39,725 bases of DNA from Pseudomonadota bacterium (GTDB taxonomy: Bacteria > Pseudomonadota > Alphaproteobacteria > Caulobacterales > Caulobacteraceae). Positions 25,144 through 33,086 of the stretch are shown piece by piece; position 1 is the stretch's first letter; each line of letters starts with the position of its first letter. Where the stretch lies: positions 1 to 39,725 of the forward strand of contig CAUJHO010000066.1 of assembly GCA_963205025.1 (NCBI GenBank). The letters are read 5' to 3'. Made by a program: the position numbers and the translations under genes. The notes under the pieces are model-generated. The model worked only from the letters and a program-made list of their open reading frames with translations, was not told the origin of the DNA and made no database searches.

Positions 25144-26771
25144 CCAGGGGGCGGCTCAGCTGAGGGTTCGGTGGGCCCCGCGCCCCCTGTCGCAGCCGCT
25201 GGATCGGGCGCGATCACCGGTGCGGGCACGGGATCGCGGTCCAGCGCCAGGTGAATGAGCGGCAGACCCTGAACTACCGAATCGAGGGTATTCAGTCGCC
25301 CTCCCAGCAGCCGCTGATAGATCCAGTAGGCCGCGACGACCTCCTCGACATATTGGCGGGACTGCGACACGGGAATGTTCTCGATGATCAGCAGGGAATC
25401 GGCGTCGGCCCCCAGTGCACGCCTGGCCTCGATGACCGGACGGGGGCCGCCGTTGTAGGCCACGATGGCGCGCAGCAGGTCGCCCTGGATGGCGTCCATG
25501 GTCATGACGTTTTCGACGTACATCTGGCCCAGGCGCATGTTGAGGGCCGGGTCGAACAGCAGCGTCGGTTCGCGCCGGAACGCCGCGTTGCCGGCCAGCT
25601 CGGCGGCCGTGGCGGGCATGACCTGCATCAGACCATAGGCTCCGGCGCCCGAGCGGGCCTGCGGATTGAACCGGCTCTCCTTGCGGGCGATGGCATAGAC
25701 CAGGCCGCGCGGCAGGGAAAAGCCGCCCTGGGGCTGCAGGTCCGGCATCGGATAGTCGTCGGCATTGATCTGGCTGGTCCGCTCGAGGCCCAGGCGATAG
25801 GCGAGGCTCTCGCCCAGGATGGCCCATTGCAGACGTTCGCCCTGGGTGGGCGCATTGAACATCGCCAGCCGGAACTCTTCGATCGCATCCTCGGATCGTC
25901 CGACCTGGGCGAGGGCGGCAACGCGCCGCGCCACCGGATTGGCTGCGACAAAGGCCGCCGCCGCCGCCTCATCGACCTCTGGCGCCGCATAGACCACCGT
26001 ATTGGCCGGCGGGGTCATCCAGGGCGCATTCAGGATGAGCGGTTCGGATCCCAGTTGTCGCATGGCGATCTGGCCGTAGAAGGTGGTCGGCCAGCGCGCC
26101 GCCAGTCGCAAGTAGTCGGTCGCCTGTTGCGGACGGCGATCATGGATCAGTGCGCGGGCCGCCCAGTAGCCGGCCCCGGCGCGAATCCAGCCGCTTTCCG
26201 AAGGGTCGATCGCGACACGCTCGAAGGCCTGGAAGGCGTCGGCATACTGCCCCAGGCGGTAGGCGGCCATGCCGGCGACCCAGTAATCGCCCTGGATCTG
26301 GCCGACCTCCCAGGCGCGTTGAATAAATCCGTCATTCAACTGATGGCGGGCTTCCCGCTCGCGAAATTCGCCCATGCCCACAGAGGCCTGATAGGCCCGC
26401 ATCGCCGCCATCGTCGGCGGAAGCCGCGGCTCGGATTCGCCCGGCGGAATCCGACGCACGGCCAGGGCATAGGCGCGCGGCGCATCGGCGAGATCGCCAT
26501 ATTGGTTCAGCCAGGCCGACAGTTCGCCGTAGGAGGCGACATAGTCGCGGTGAAACAGGATCTCGAACTGAAGTTGACCATACAGGGTGTGGTCCGACAC
26601 GCGCCCGGCGCGGTCCAAAGCAGCGGCAAAATCGCCGCGGCGAACGTCGCTGAAGGCGGACCGGTAGGCCGCCTCGTCCGCTTCGCTCAAGGGGCGGGGT
26701 TCGGCAACGGCGGCCGTCGCCATCAGGAACAGCCCCGCAAGAGCAGCCACGGCGCTGCACAGACTACGCAT
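25140..26771 (-). CDS. Soluble-type lytic murein transglycosylase (GH23, Slt-like)
   Basis: A periplasmic enzyme that cleaves peptidoglycan between MurNAc and GlcNAc with formation of 1,6-anhydro ends. The ATG at 26771 opens a Sec signal peptide (cleavage near AVAEP) and gives 543 residues. The first 320 or so are helical repeats (U-shaped superhelix type), with ARAYALAVRRIPPGE and YWAARALIHDRRPQQA. The SLT domain starts at about 350: the catalytic Glu365 in ARKESRFNP, then GAYGLMQVMPATA, LNMRLGQMYV and AYNGGP. The C-terminal 35 residues are Pro/Ala-rich. The gene follows udg by 26 bases and probably shares its promoter. It could be called slt, but the domain order of E. coli Slt70 is only partly verifiable by eye. 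Confidence 0.92.
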   Translation of the reverse strand: MRSLCSAVAALAGLFLMATAAVAEPRPLSEADEAAYRSAFSDVRRGDFAAALDRAGRVSDHTLYGQLQFEILFHRDYVASYGELSAWLNQYGDLADAPRAYALAVRRIPPGESEPRLPPTMAAMRAYQASVGMGEFREREARHQLNDGFIQRAWEVGQIQGDYWVAGMAAYRLGQYADAFQAFERVAIDPSESGWIRAGAGYWAARALIHDRRPQQATDYLRLAARWPTTFYGQIAMRQLGSEPLILNAPWMTPPANTVVYAAPEVDEAAAAAFVAANPVARRVAALAQVGRSEDAIEEFRLAMFNAPTQGERLQWAILGESLAYRLGLERTSQINADDYPMPDLQPQGGFSLPRGLVYAIARKESRFNPQARSGAGAYGLMQVMPATAAELAGNAAFRREPTLLFDPALNMRLGQMYVENVMTMDAIQGDLLRAIVAYNGGPRPVIEARRALGADADSLLIIENIPVSQSRQYVEEVVAAYWIYQRLLGGRLNTLDSVVQGLPLIHLALDRDPVPAPVIAPDPAAATGGAGPTEPSAEPPPG

Positions 26772-26797
26772 TCGGATCGACTCCACCCCTGGATATC

Positions 26798-27619
26798 TCA
26801 GGAGTCTAGCGAGGGCGGCGCGAGCGCGGCAAGGCGCTCGGACAGCGACAAAAGGTCCTGCCAAGCTTTGGCTTTTTCGCGCGGCTGCCGCAACAGATAG
26901 GCCGGGTGCAGCATTGGCAGGGCGGGATAGCTCTGCCCCCCCTCGGCAGGTCGCCAGTCGCGCCACTGGCCGCGCAGCTTGAGGATACCCTCATCGGCCT
27001 TGAGCATGAACTTGGCCGAGGCTCCCCCAACCAGGACCAGAAGCCGGGGACGGACCAGGGCGATGGCTCGCTCCACGAAGGGGGCGCAGACCATCTGTTC
27101 CTCCAGCGTCGGTGTCCGGTTGCCCGGTGGCCGCCAGAAGACCGTGTTGGTGATGAAGACCTCGTCTTTCATGTCGATGGCCGCCAGCATGCGGTCTAGC
27201 AACTGACCGGCCTTGCCGACGAAGGGCTGGCCCCGCTGATCTTCGTCGGCTCCGGGGCCTTCACCGATCAGCATGACCCCGGCATCGGGCTTGCCGCGCG
27301 AAAACACCGGCTGGCGCGCGCCCATCCTCTTCAGTGGACAGCCCTCAAAGGCCGATATGGCCGCAGCCAGGGCGTCGAGGGTCTCGGCCTCGGCGGCACG
27401 GGCCCTGGCGTCTGCGACGGCGGCAGCGATGTCCGGCCCTGAATCAGAGGCCGGGACAGACGTTCCGGCGACCACCGACGGGGCCCGCCGAACGGGCTGG
27501 GGGACATGGATCCGGTCGATCGGCGTGTCTTCGACACACACCTCCAGCCCCGCGTCCCGCCAGAAGGCGAGGGCGCTTTCCAGCTCCCGGTCAGGTATCG
27601 CGGCCTCGCTCGACGTCAT
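26798..27619 (-). CDS. Uracil-DNA glycosylase, family 4/SPO1-like, with incomplete Fe-S cysteine set
   Basis: Removes uracil from DNA to start base excision repair. The protein has 273 residues, with a variable N-terminal region (1-85) and a catalytic domain. Motif A is GEGPGADEDQRGQPFVGKAGQLL (119-141); motif B lies in MLHPAYLLR. Family 4 enzymes normally hold a 4Fe-4S cluster with four cysteines (CxxC, then Cys in KCRPPGNR, then one more). Here only Cys94 (EGCPLK) and Cys178 (MVCAPF) remain; the other two positions are Phe91 and Trp162 (FWRPPGNR). The cluster is therefore probably absent or changed. I see no KRRIH motif of UdgX. It starts divergently from the ETF-QO gene and leads into the transglycosylase gene. 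Confidence 0.9.
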   Translation of the reverse strand: MTSSEAAIPDRELESALAFWRDAGLEVCVEDTPIDRIHVPQPVRRAPSVVAGTSVPASDSGPDIAAAVADARARAAEAETLDALAAAISAFEGCPLKRMGARQPVFSRGKPDAGVMLIGEGPGADEDQRGQPFVGKAGQLLDRMLAAIDMKDEVFITNTVFWRPPGNRTPTLEEQMVCAPFVERAIALVRPRLLVLVGGASAKFMLKADEGILKLRGQWRDWRPAEGGQSYPALPMLHPAYLLRQPREKAKAWQDLLSLSERLAALAPPSLDS

Positions 27620-27638
27620 CGCGGCACAGGGATAGTCC

Positions 27639-27668
27639 TTGACCGCCCCGGCGTCACCTTCCGATAAC
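27639..27668 (+). promoter_or_regulatory. Probable promoter of the ETF-QO gene
   Basis: TTGACC (27639-27644), 18 bases, then GATAAC (27663-27668). By the Caulobacter consensus it reads TTGACCG-N15-CCGATAAC, with six of eight -10 positions matching. The start site would be near 27675, leaving a leader of about 35 bases. Confidence 0.5.
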
Positions 27669-27709
27669 CGTTCAACAGAAAAACTGGCGCGCTACGGGAT
27701 TCGACCGAC

Positions 27710-29470
27710 ATGACTGAGCAAACGCGCGAAGGCGGTGCCAAGGATGCCTGGCAGGAAGCCGTCATCGACAAACTGCCCGCCGCCGAAGCCCTGGTCGGCG
27801 TTGAACGCGAGGTCATGGACTATGACGTCGTCATCGTGGGGGCAGGCCCCGCCGGCCTGGCCGCAGCCATCCGGCTCAAGCAGCAGGCGGCGGCCGACGG
27901 CAAGGAAATCTCGGTCGCGGTGCTCGAAAAGGCCGCTGAGATCGGTGGTCACATCCTGTCGGGCGCGGTGATCGACCCGAAGGGACTGGCCGAGTTGTTC
28001 CCCGACTGGAAGGACAGGGGGGCTCCGCTGGAAACGGCGGTGACCCACGACCGGTTTCTGATGCTGGGGCCGCAAGGCGAACTCAGCCTGCCGATGTTTG
28101 CCATGCCCGGCTTCATGCACAACCACGGTTGTTACATCGCCTCGCTCGGCAACATCTGTCGCTGGCTGGGCGAACAGGCCGAGGCTCTGGGGGTCGAGGT
28201 CTATCCCGGCATGGCCGCCAGCCATGTCGTCTGGGACGAGCCGACGGGTCGCGTGAAGGGCGTCGTCGCCGGCGTCTTCGGTATTGACCGTGAAGGTCGG
28301 CCGACAGGCGATTTCCAGCCGGGGATCGAACTGACCGGAAAATACGTTCTGGTCGGAGAAGGCGCGCGCGGCTCGCTGTCCAAGACCATCATGGCGCGCC
28401 ACGGCCTGGCCCGGGACGCCGAGCCGCAGAAATTCGGGATCGGTCTGAAGGAGTTGTGGCAGATTCCGGCGGATAAACACCGCCCCGGCCTGGTCCAGCA
28501 CACGACCGGCTGGCCGCTCGACGACAAGACGGGCGGTGGTTCGTTCCTCTACCACTTCGGGGATCGCTACGTCGCCGTGGGCTTCGTGGTGCATCTGAAC
28601 TACGCCAATCCGTGGCTGTCGCCGTTCGACGAATTCCAGCGCTTCAAGCACCACCCGGCCATCGCCGAGCATCTGGAGGGCGGCAATCGCATCTCGTACG
28701 GCGCGCGGGCCATTGTCGAAGGCGGGCTGCAGTCGATTCCGAAACTGGTCTTTCCGGGCGGTGCCCTGATCGGGGATTCCGCCGGTTTCGTGAATGTCCC
28801 CCGCATCAAGGGCAGCCACAATGCGATCAAGACCGGCATGATGGCGGCGGATGCCGCCTATGCCGCGATCCAGGCCGGGCGAGAAGGCGACACCCTGGAC
28901 GCCTATCCGGCGGCCTTCGAGAAATCCTGGGTCAAGAAAGAGCTGAAACTCGTCCGCAACGCCAAGCCGCTTCTGACCAAGCTCGGGACCTCATTCGGCG
29001 GCGCGGCCGGCCTGTTCGACATGTGGTTCCAGTCGATCTTCGGCGGTTTCTCGCTATTCGGCACGCTCAAGCACCACAAGACCGATGCCGCCGCCACCGG
29101 CCTGGCAAAGGACCACAAGCCGATCAGCTATCCCCGGCCCGACGGCAAGCTGAGTTTCGACAAGCTGAGTTCGGTCTTCATCTCCAACACCAACCATGCC
29201 GAGGACCAGCCGGCGCATCTGAAGCTGCTGGATACTGAGATTCCGGTGACCGTGAATCTGGTCGAGTACGGCGAGCCGGCCCGGCTCTATTGCCCGGCGG
29301 GCGTCTATGAAGTGGTCTACGGCGATGAGGCCGCCCGGACCGATCCACGCTTCGTCATCAACGCCCAGAACTGCGTCCACTGCAAGACATGCGACATCAA
29401 GGATCCGTCGCAGAATATCGTCTGGACGACGCCCGAGGGCGGCGGCGGGCCCAACTATCCGAATATGTGA
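27710..29470 (+). CDS. Electron-transfer flavoprotein:ubiquinone oxidoreductase
   Basis: A membrane-associated enzyme that takes electrons from ETF, reduced by acyl-CoA and amino-acid dehydrogenases, and passes them to ubiquinone. The protein has 586 residues; an ATG at 27815 (MDYDVV) would remove a 35-residue extension that is somewhat longer than usual. The FAD Rossmann motif VVIVGAGPAGLAAA is at about 40-53. The 4Fe-4S cluster ligands are Cys528 (YCPAGVYE), Cys555, Cys558 and Cys561 (NCVHCKTCDIKDP). GGAL/IGDSAGFVNVPRIKGSHNAIKTGMMAA and the C-terminal GGGGPNYPNM are characteristic. A promoter candidate lies upstream. It is followed by a TPR gene 45 bases on. Confidence 0.97.
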   Translation: MTEQTREGGAKDAWQEAVIDKLPAAEALVGVEREVMDYDVVIVGAGPAGLAAAIRLKQQAAADGKEISVAVLEKAAEIGGHILSGAVIDPKGLAELFPDWKDRGAPLETAVTHDRFLMLGPQGELSLPMFAMPGFMHNHGCYIASLGNICRWLGEQAEALGVEVYPGMAASHVVWDEPTGRVKGVVAGVFGIDREGRPTGDFQPGIELTGKYVLVGEGARGSLSKTIMARHGLARDAEPQKFGIGLKELWQIPADKHRPGLVQHTTGWPLDDKTGGGSFLYHFGDRYVAVGFVVHLNYANPWLSPFDEFQRFKHHPAIAEHLEGGNRISYGARAIVEGGLQSIPKLVFPGGALIGDSAGFVNVPRIKGSHNAIKTGMMAADAAYAAIQAGREGDTLDAYPAAFEKSWVKKELKLVRNAKPLLTKLGTSFGGAAGLFDMWFQSIFGGFSLFGTLKHHKTDAAATGLAKDHKPISYPRPDGKLSFDKLSSVFISNTNHAEDQPAHLKLLDTEIPVTVNLVEYGEPARLYCPAGVYEVVYGDEAARTDPRFVINAQNCVHCKTCDIKDPSQNIVWTTPEGGGGPNYPNM

Positions 29471-29515
29471 GACTAGCGTCTTGTTTGCGCCGCACGAAGG
29501 CGCGAGGGTTCTCCC

Positions 29516-31243
29516 ATGCGTCTGAGCTGTCTTGTTGCGACCGTTGCCTGTGCCGTGATGGTGCCGTCCCTGGCGCTCGGCCAGGAGGCCGAGCCTCCGA
29601 TCGAGGATACCCCCGCGCCGGTCGTCGAGGCCCCGGACCTGGGGCCGCCTGATCTGGATGGAGGGTCAAGCTACGGCCAGTTCCTGGCCGGGCGGGCGGC
29701 CATGAACCGGGGCGACGGCGAGGCGGCTACAGCCTTTCTGGCCCAGGCCCTGACGGAATCGGCCGGGGCCCGTCTGGTCAGGGAGCGCACCTTTTCGGCC
29801 GCCGTCCTGGCCGGCGAAATTCGGGTCGCCGCCGCGGTGCCGCTGGAGGCCGGTGAATCGCACGCCGCCCTTGTCGAGGGCGGGCGACTGGCCCGGATCG
29901 CCCAGGCGATCGCTGATGGGCGATCGCGCGAGGTCCTTCGCGAGGTACGGGCGCATCCGGTACAGGCCCCGCATCTGCTCGCGGGCCGGCTGGTCGATCG
30001 CTGGCTGGCGGCCTCGGCCAATGACTGGGAGGCCGCCCTGGCCCCCATGGCTTCGGACAGCGATGCCCTGAGCCGGATTCTGGGCGGCTATTACCGGGCG
30101 CTGTTGCTGGAGCGTCGTCGGCGCTACGACGAGGCCGACGAACAGTACCGCGCCCTGCTGCTGGATGGGGCGGCGTCCGAAATGACGCGCCTGCCCTATG
30201 GCGAATTCCTCGAGCGCCGGGGGCGGCGTGCGGAGGCGATTGCGGTTTATGATGCCGGACTGGCGCAGGGGGCGGATGCCACCCTGACGGCCGCTCGGGC
30301 CCGGGCCGCCTCCCGTGGGCGGCCACCGGCCCTGATGACGGTGCGTGACGGCGCAGCCCTGGCCTTTGGGCACGCAGCTGCGGCCGCCGCGATTTCCGAT
30401 GTGCATGAGTTCGTGGTTGCCTATCTGCGGATGTCGCTGACGCTCGATCCAGACAATGGCGAATCGTGGGTGATGCTGGGCGATGCCCTGAACGAGATGG
30501 ACATGTCCGCGACCGCCCGCGAGGCCTGGGGGCGGGTGCCGGTTGCCTCGGACCAGTACGTCGATGGCCAGATCCGAATCGCGGCCAGTCTGGACGAAGA
30601 CGGCCAGGGCGAGGAGGCGGTTCGGGTCGCACGCGCCGTCGCCGATGGGCGGCCTGGCCCGGCCTCGGCCTTTACCCTGGCGGTTCTCCTGACCGCACAT
30701 AACCAGCTCGACGCGGCCCTGGACGTCCTGGATGGGCCGGCGCTCGCGGAGGTCGATGTCTGGACCGTCGCCTTTCAGCGCGGTGTCGTCCATGAGCGCA
30801 GCGGCGATTTCGAAGCCGCTGAAGCGGCTTTCCAGCGGGCGCTGGAGCTGTCTCCCGACCAGGCCGGTGTGCTGAACTATCTGGGCTATATGTGGGTGGA
30901 TCGCGGCGTTCGGCTGGACGAGGGGCTGGCCTTGATCGAACGGGCTGTGGCCGCCGAGCCGGAGGATGGCAATTTCCAGGATTCCCTGGGGTGGGCCCAT
31001 TATCGGATGGGCCGGTTCGACGAGGCTGTGACGGTGCTGGAGCGGGCCATCGGTCTGGAACCGGGCAGCGCCACGATCAACGATCATCTTGGGGACGCCT
31101 ACTGGCAGGTCGGGCGTCGGCGAGAAGCTCGTTATCAATGGCAGCGGGCGCTGGGTCTGGACCCGGAGGATCGCGAGCGCCAGGCCATTGAGGCCAAGCT
31201 GGCTGGGGTCGCCCCGACAACGACGGCCGCGGCCATCCCGTGA
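29516..31243 (+). CDS. Periplasmic tetratricopeptide-repeat protein
   Basis: A 575-residue protein with a Sec signal peptide (about 1-22, ending ALGQE) and an acidic Pro-rich linker, so probably periplasmic. The rest is alpha-helical repeats. The clearest TPR units are in the C-terminal third: AAEAAFQRALELSPDQAGVLNYLGYMW, GLALIERAVAAEPEDGNFQDSLGWAHYRMG, and DEAVTVLERAIGLEPGSATINDHLGDAYWQVG. N-terminal units (YGQFLAGRAAMNRGDGEAATAFLAQAL) are more degenerate. TPR proteins mediate protein-protein contacts; no partner can be named. The stop overlaps the ispE GTG by four bases. The ETF-QO / TPR / ispE arrangement recurs in alphaproteobacteria as far as I recall. Confidence 0.92.
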   Translation: MRLSCLVATVACAVMVPSLALGQEAEPPIEDTPAPVVEAPDLGPPDLDGGSSYGQFLAGRAAMNRGDGEAATAFLAQALTESAGARLVRERTFSAAVLAGEIRVAAAVPLEAGESHAALVEGGRLARIAQAIADGRSREVLREVRAHPVQAPHLLAGRLVDRWLAASANDWEAALAPMASDSDALSRILGGYYRALLLERRRRYDEADEQYRALLLDGAASEMTRLPYGEFLERRGRRAEAIAVYDAGLAQGADATLTAARARAASRGRPPALMTVRDGAALAFGHAAAAAAISDVHEFVVAYLRMSLTLDPDNGESWVMLGDALNEMDMSATAREAWGRVPVASDQYVDGQIRIAASLDEDGQGEEAVRVARAVADGRPGPASAFTLAVLLTAHNQLDAALDVLDGPALAEVDVWTVAFQRGVVHERSGDFEAAEAAFQRALELSPDQAGVLNYLGYMWVDRGVRLDEGLALIERAVAAEPEDGNFQDSLGWAHYRMGRFDEAVTVLERAIGLEPGSATINDHLGDAYWQVGRRREARYQWQRALGLDPEDRERQAIEAKLAGVAPTTTAAAIP

Positions 31244-32106
31244 GCCTGACCGAGTTCGCCCCGGCCAAGGTCAATCTGTTCCTTCATGTCGGTCGTCCCG
31301 GCGCGGATGGTCGTCATCCGGTCTGCAGCCTGGTCGTCTTTGCCAATGTCGGTGACACGCTGGAGGCCGAACCGACCGCGGTGCCGGCACTGGCGGTCGA
31401 CGGTCCGTTTGCTGACCAGGCCGGGCCCCTGGCCGACAACCTGGTGACGCGTGCCCTGGCATTGGCCGAGACCCCACCGATGCGGGTGCTGTTGTGTAAG
31501 GATCTGCCTGCGGCCTCGGGCCTGGGGGGCGGGACTGCCGATGCCGGGGCGGCGCTGCGGCTGGCCGCCCGGCTATATCCTGAGGTGACGACCGACCAGA
31601 TCGAGACGGCGGCGCGGCGACTGGGGGCCGATGGGCTGATGTGTCTTCATGCACGCCCGGCCCTGGCCGAGGGCGAGGGCGAAATCCTGTCGGCGGCACC
31701 GGTCATGCCGGTGTTGCCGGCCGTCCTGATCAATCCGGGGGTGCCCAGCCCCACCGGGGCGGTCTATCGGGCCTATGACCTCAGTGACGGGGCCTTTACG
31801 GCGGACCGACCCGATCTACCGGACCGCTTCATGAATGTGGCCCAGTTTGTGGATTTTCAGAGGCTTCAGCGCAACGATCTGGCCGCTCCGGCCATCGACC
31901 TGGCCCCGGAGATCGGTAAGGCTCTGGCGGCCGTTGCGGCACGCGGCGGCTGCCTGCTGGCGCGCATGTCGGGGTCGGGCGCGACCGTATTCGGCCTGTT
32001 CGCGACGCCGGCCGAGGCCGAGCGAGCCGCCGCCGCCGTGGCGGCAGAGCGACCGGGCTGGTGGGTCCGGTCCTGTCTCCTGAATGCGGATGCCACGGCG
32101 GCCTGA
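31240..32106 (+). CDS. ispE: 4-diphosphocytidyl-2-C-methyl-D-erythritol kinase
   Basis: A GHMP-family kinase of the non-mevalonate isoprenoid pathway. It has 288 residues with a GTG start at 31240 inside the TPR stop (GTGA). Motifs: FAPAKVNLFLHV with Lys10, the glycine-rich ATP loop [15 protein letters not shown] (89-103), and the third motif LARMSGSGATVFGLF. The catalytic Asp is kept as Asp131 in LGADGLMC, although the usual text there is GADVP; the loss of the Pro and the Thr-Ala in place of Ser-Ser in the P-loop are mild departures. All key residues seem present, so I take it as functional. There is no other isoprenoid gene in the window. Confidence 0.93.
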   Translation: MSLTEFAPAKVNLFLHVGRPGADGRHPVCSLVVFANVGDTLEAEPTAVPALAVDGPFADQAGPLADNLVTRALALAETPPMRVLLCKDLPAASGLGGGTADAGAALRLAARLYPEVTTDQIETAARRLGADGLMCLHARPALAEGEGEILSAAPVMPVLPAVLINPGVPSPTGAVYRAYDLSDGAFTADRPDLPDRFMNVAQFVDFQRLQRNDLAAPAIDLAPEIGKALAAVAARGGCLLARMSGSGATVFGLFATPAEAERAAAAVAAERPGWWVRSCLLNADATAA

Positions 32107-32198
32107 CCCCGACGATGTCGTCTGCCGACCGGCGTGTCCTTGTGCGATGCGCGGTCGGGCACTAGGACGGGGCGAACCTGAATCTGACCGGACTTTCC

Positions 32199-33086
32199 GT
32201 GCCCGACCAACCACTTTCCTTCCAGGACCTGATCCTGACCCTCCAGCACTACTGGAGCGAACAGGGCTGCGCCATCCTGCAGCCCTATGACATCGAGGTC
32301 GGAGCCGGCACCCTGCATCCGGCCACGGTGTTGCGCGCGCTCGGTCCGCGCCCGTGGAAGGTGGCCTATGTCCAGCCGAGCCGGCGTCCCGGCGACGGGC
32401 GCTATGGTGAAAATCCGAACCGGCTCCAGCACTATTATCAGTTCCAGGTCATTCTGAAGCCGAACCCCGACGACCTTCAGAATCTGTATCTGAACAGCCT
32501 CAAGCGCATCGGCATCGACCCGAAGCTCCACGACATCCGCTTCGTCGAGGACGACTGGGAAAACCCGACCGTCGGGGCCTGGGGTCTGGGCTGGGAGGTC
32601 TGGTGCGACGGCATGGAGGTGACCCAGTTCACCTATTTCCAGGGCGTCGGCGGCCTTGAGGTCGATGTGGTGTCGGGCGAACTGACCTATGGGCTGGAAC
32701 GTCTGGCCATGTATGTCCAGGGCGTCGACAACGTCTATGACCTGCGCTTCAACAATGACGGCCTGACCTATGGCGACGTCTTCCTCGAGAATGAGCGCCA
32801 GCAGTCCGAGGCGAATTTCAACGGCTATGACGTCGCCGGGTTGAAGCGCCGTTTTGACGACATGGTCGGTGAGGTCGAAAGGATGCTGGCCATGACGGGG
32901 CCGCAGGGGCAGGCGCTGGTCCTGCCGGCCTACGACCAGGTGCTGAAGGCCAGCCACCTGTTCAATCTGATGGATGCGCGTGGGGCCATCGCGGTCGCCG
33001 AGCGCCAGAGCTACATCGGCCGCATACGCGACCTGTGCAAGGCGTGCGCGACCGAGTGGGTCGAGCAGGAGAGGGCGCGCGCCTGA
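32199..33086 (+). CDS. glyQ: Glycyl-tRNA synthetase alpha subunit
   Basis: Catalytic subunit of the bacterial alpha2-beta2 glycyl-tRNA synthetase; it activates glycine and charges tRNA-Gly with the beta subunit. The protein has 295 residues with GTG start at 32199. The opening [45 protein letters not shown] and the class II core with [30 protein letters not shown] are nearly invariant in the family. It shares one base with glyS (TGATG), as expected for a stoichiometric complex. Upstream, 92 bases separate it from ispE; I see no confident promoter there and no T-box. Confidence 0.98.
   Translation: MPDQPLSFQDLILTLQHYWSEQGCAILQPYDIEVGAGTLHPATVLRALGPRPWKVAYVQPSRRPGDGRYGENPNRLQHYYQFQVILKPNPDDLQNLYLNSLKRIGIDPKLHDIRFVEDDWENPTVGAWGLGWEVWCDGMEVTQFTYFQGVGGLEVDVVSGELTYGLERLAMYVQGVDNVYDLRFNNDGLTYGDVFLENERQQSEANFNGYDVAGLKRRFDDMVGEVERMLAMTGPQGQALVLPAYDQVLKASHLFNLMDARGAIAVAERQSYIGRIRDLCKACATEWVEQERARA

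Noticed and set aside
32107..32198. Riboswitch, T-box or tRNA in the spacer before glyQ
   Set aside because: No conserved core or cloverleaf is visible in 92 bases, and T-boxes are mainly a Gram-positive device.
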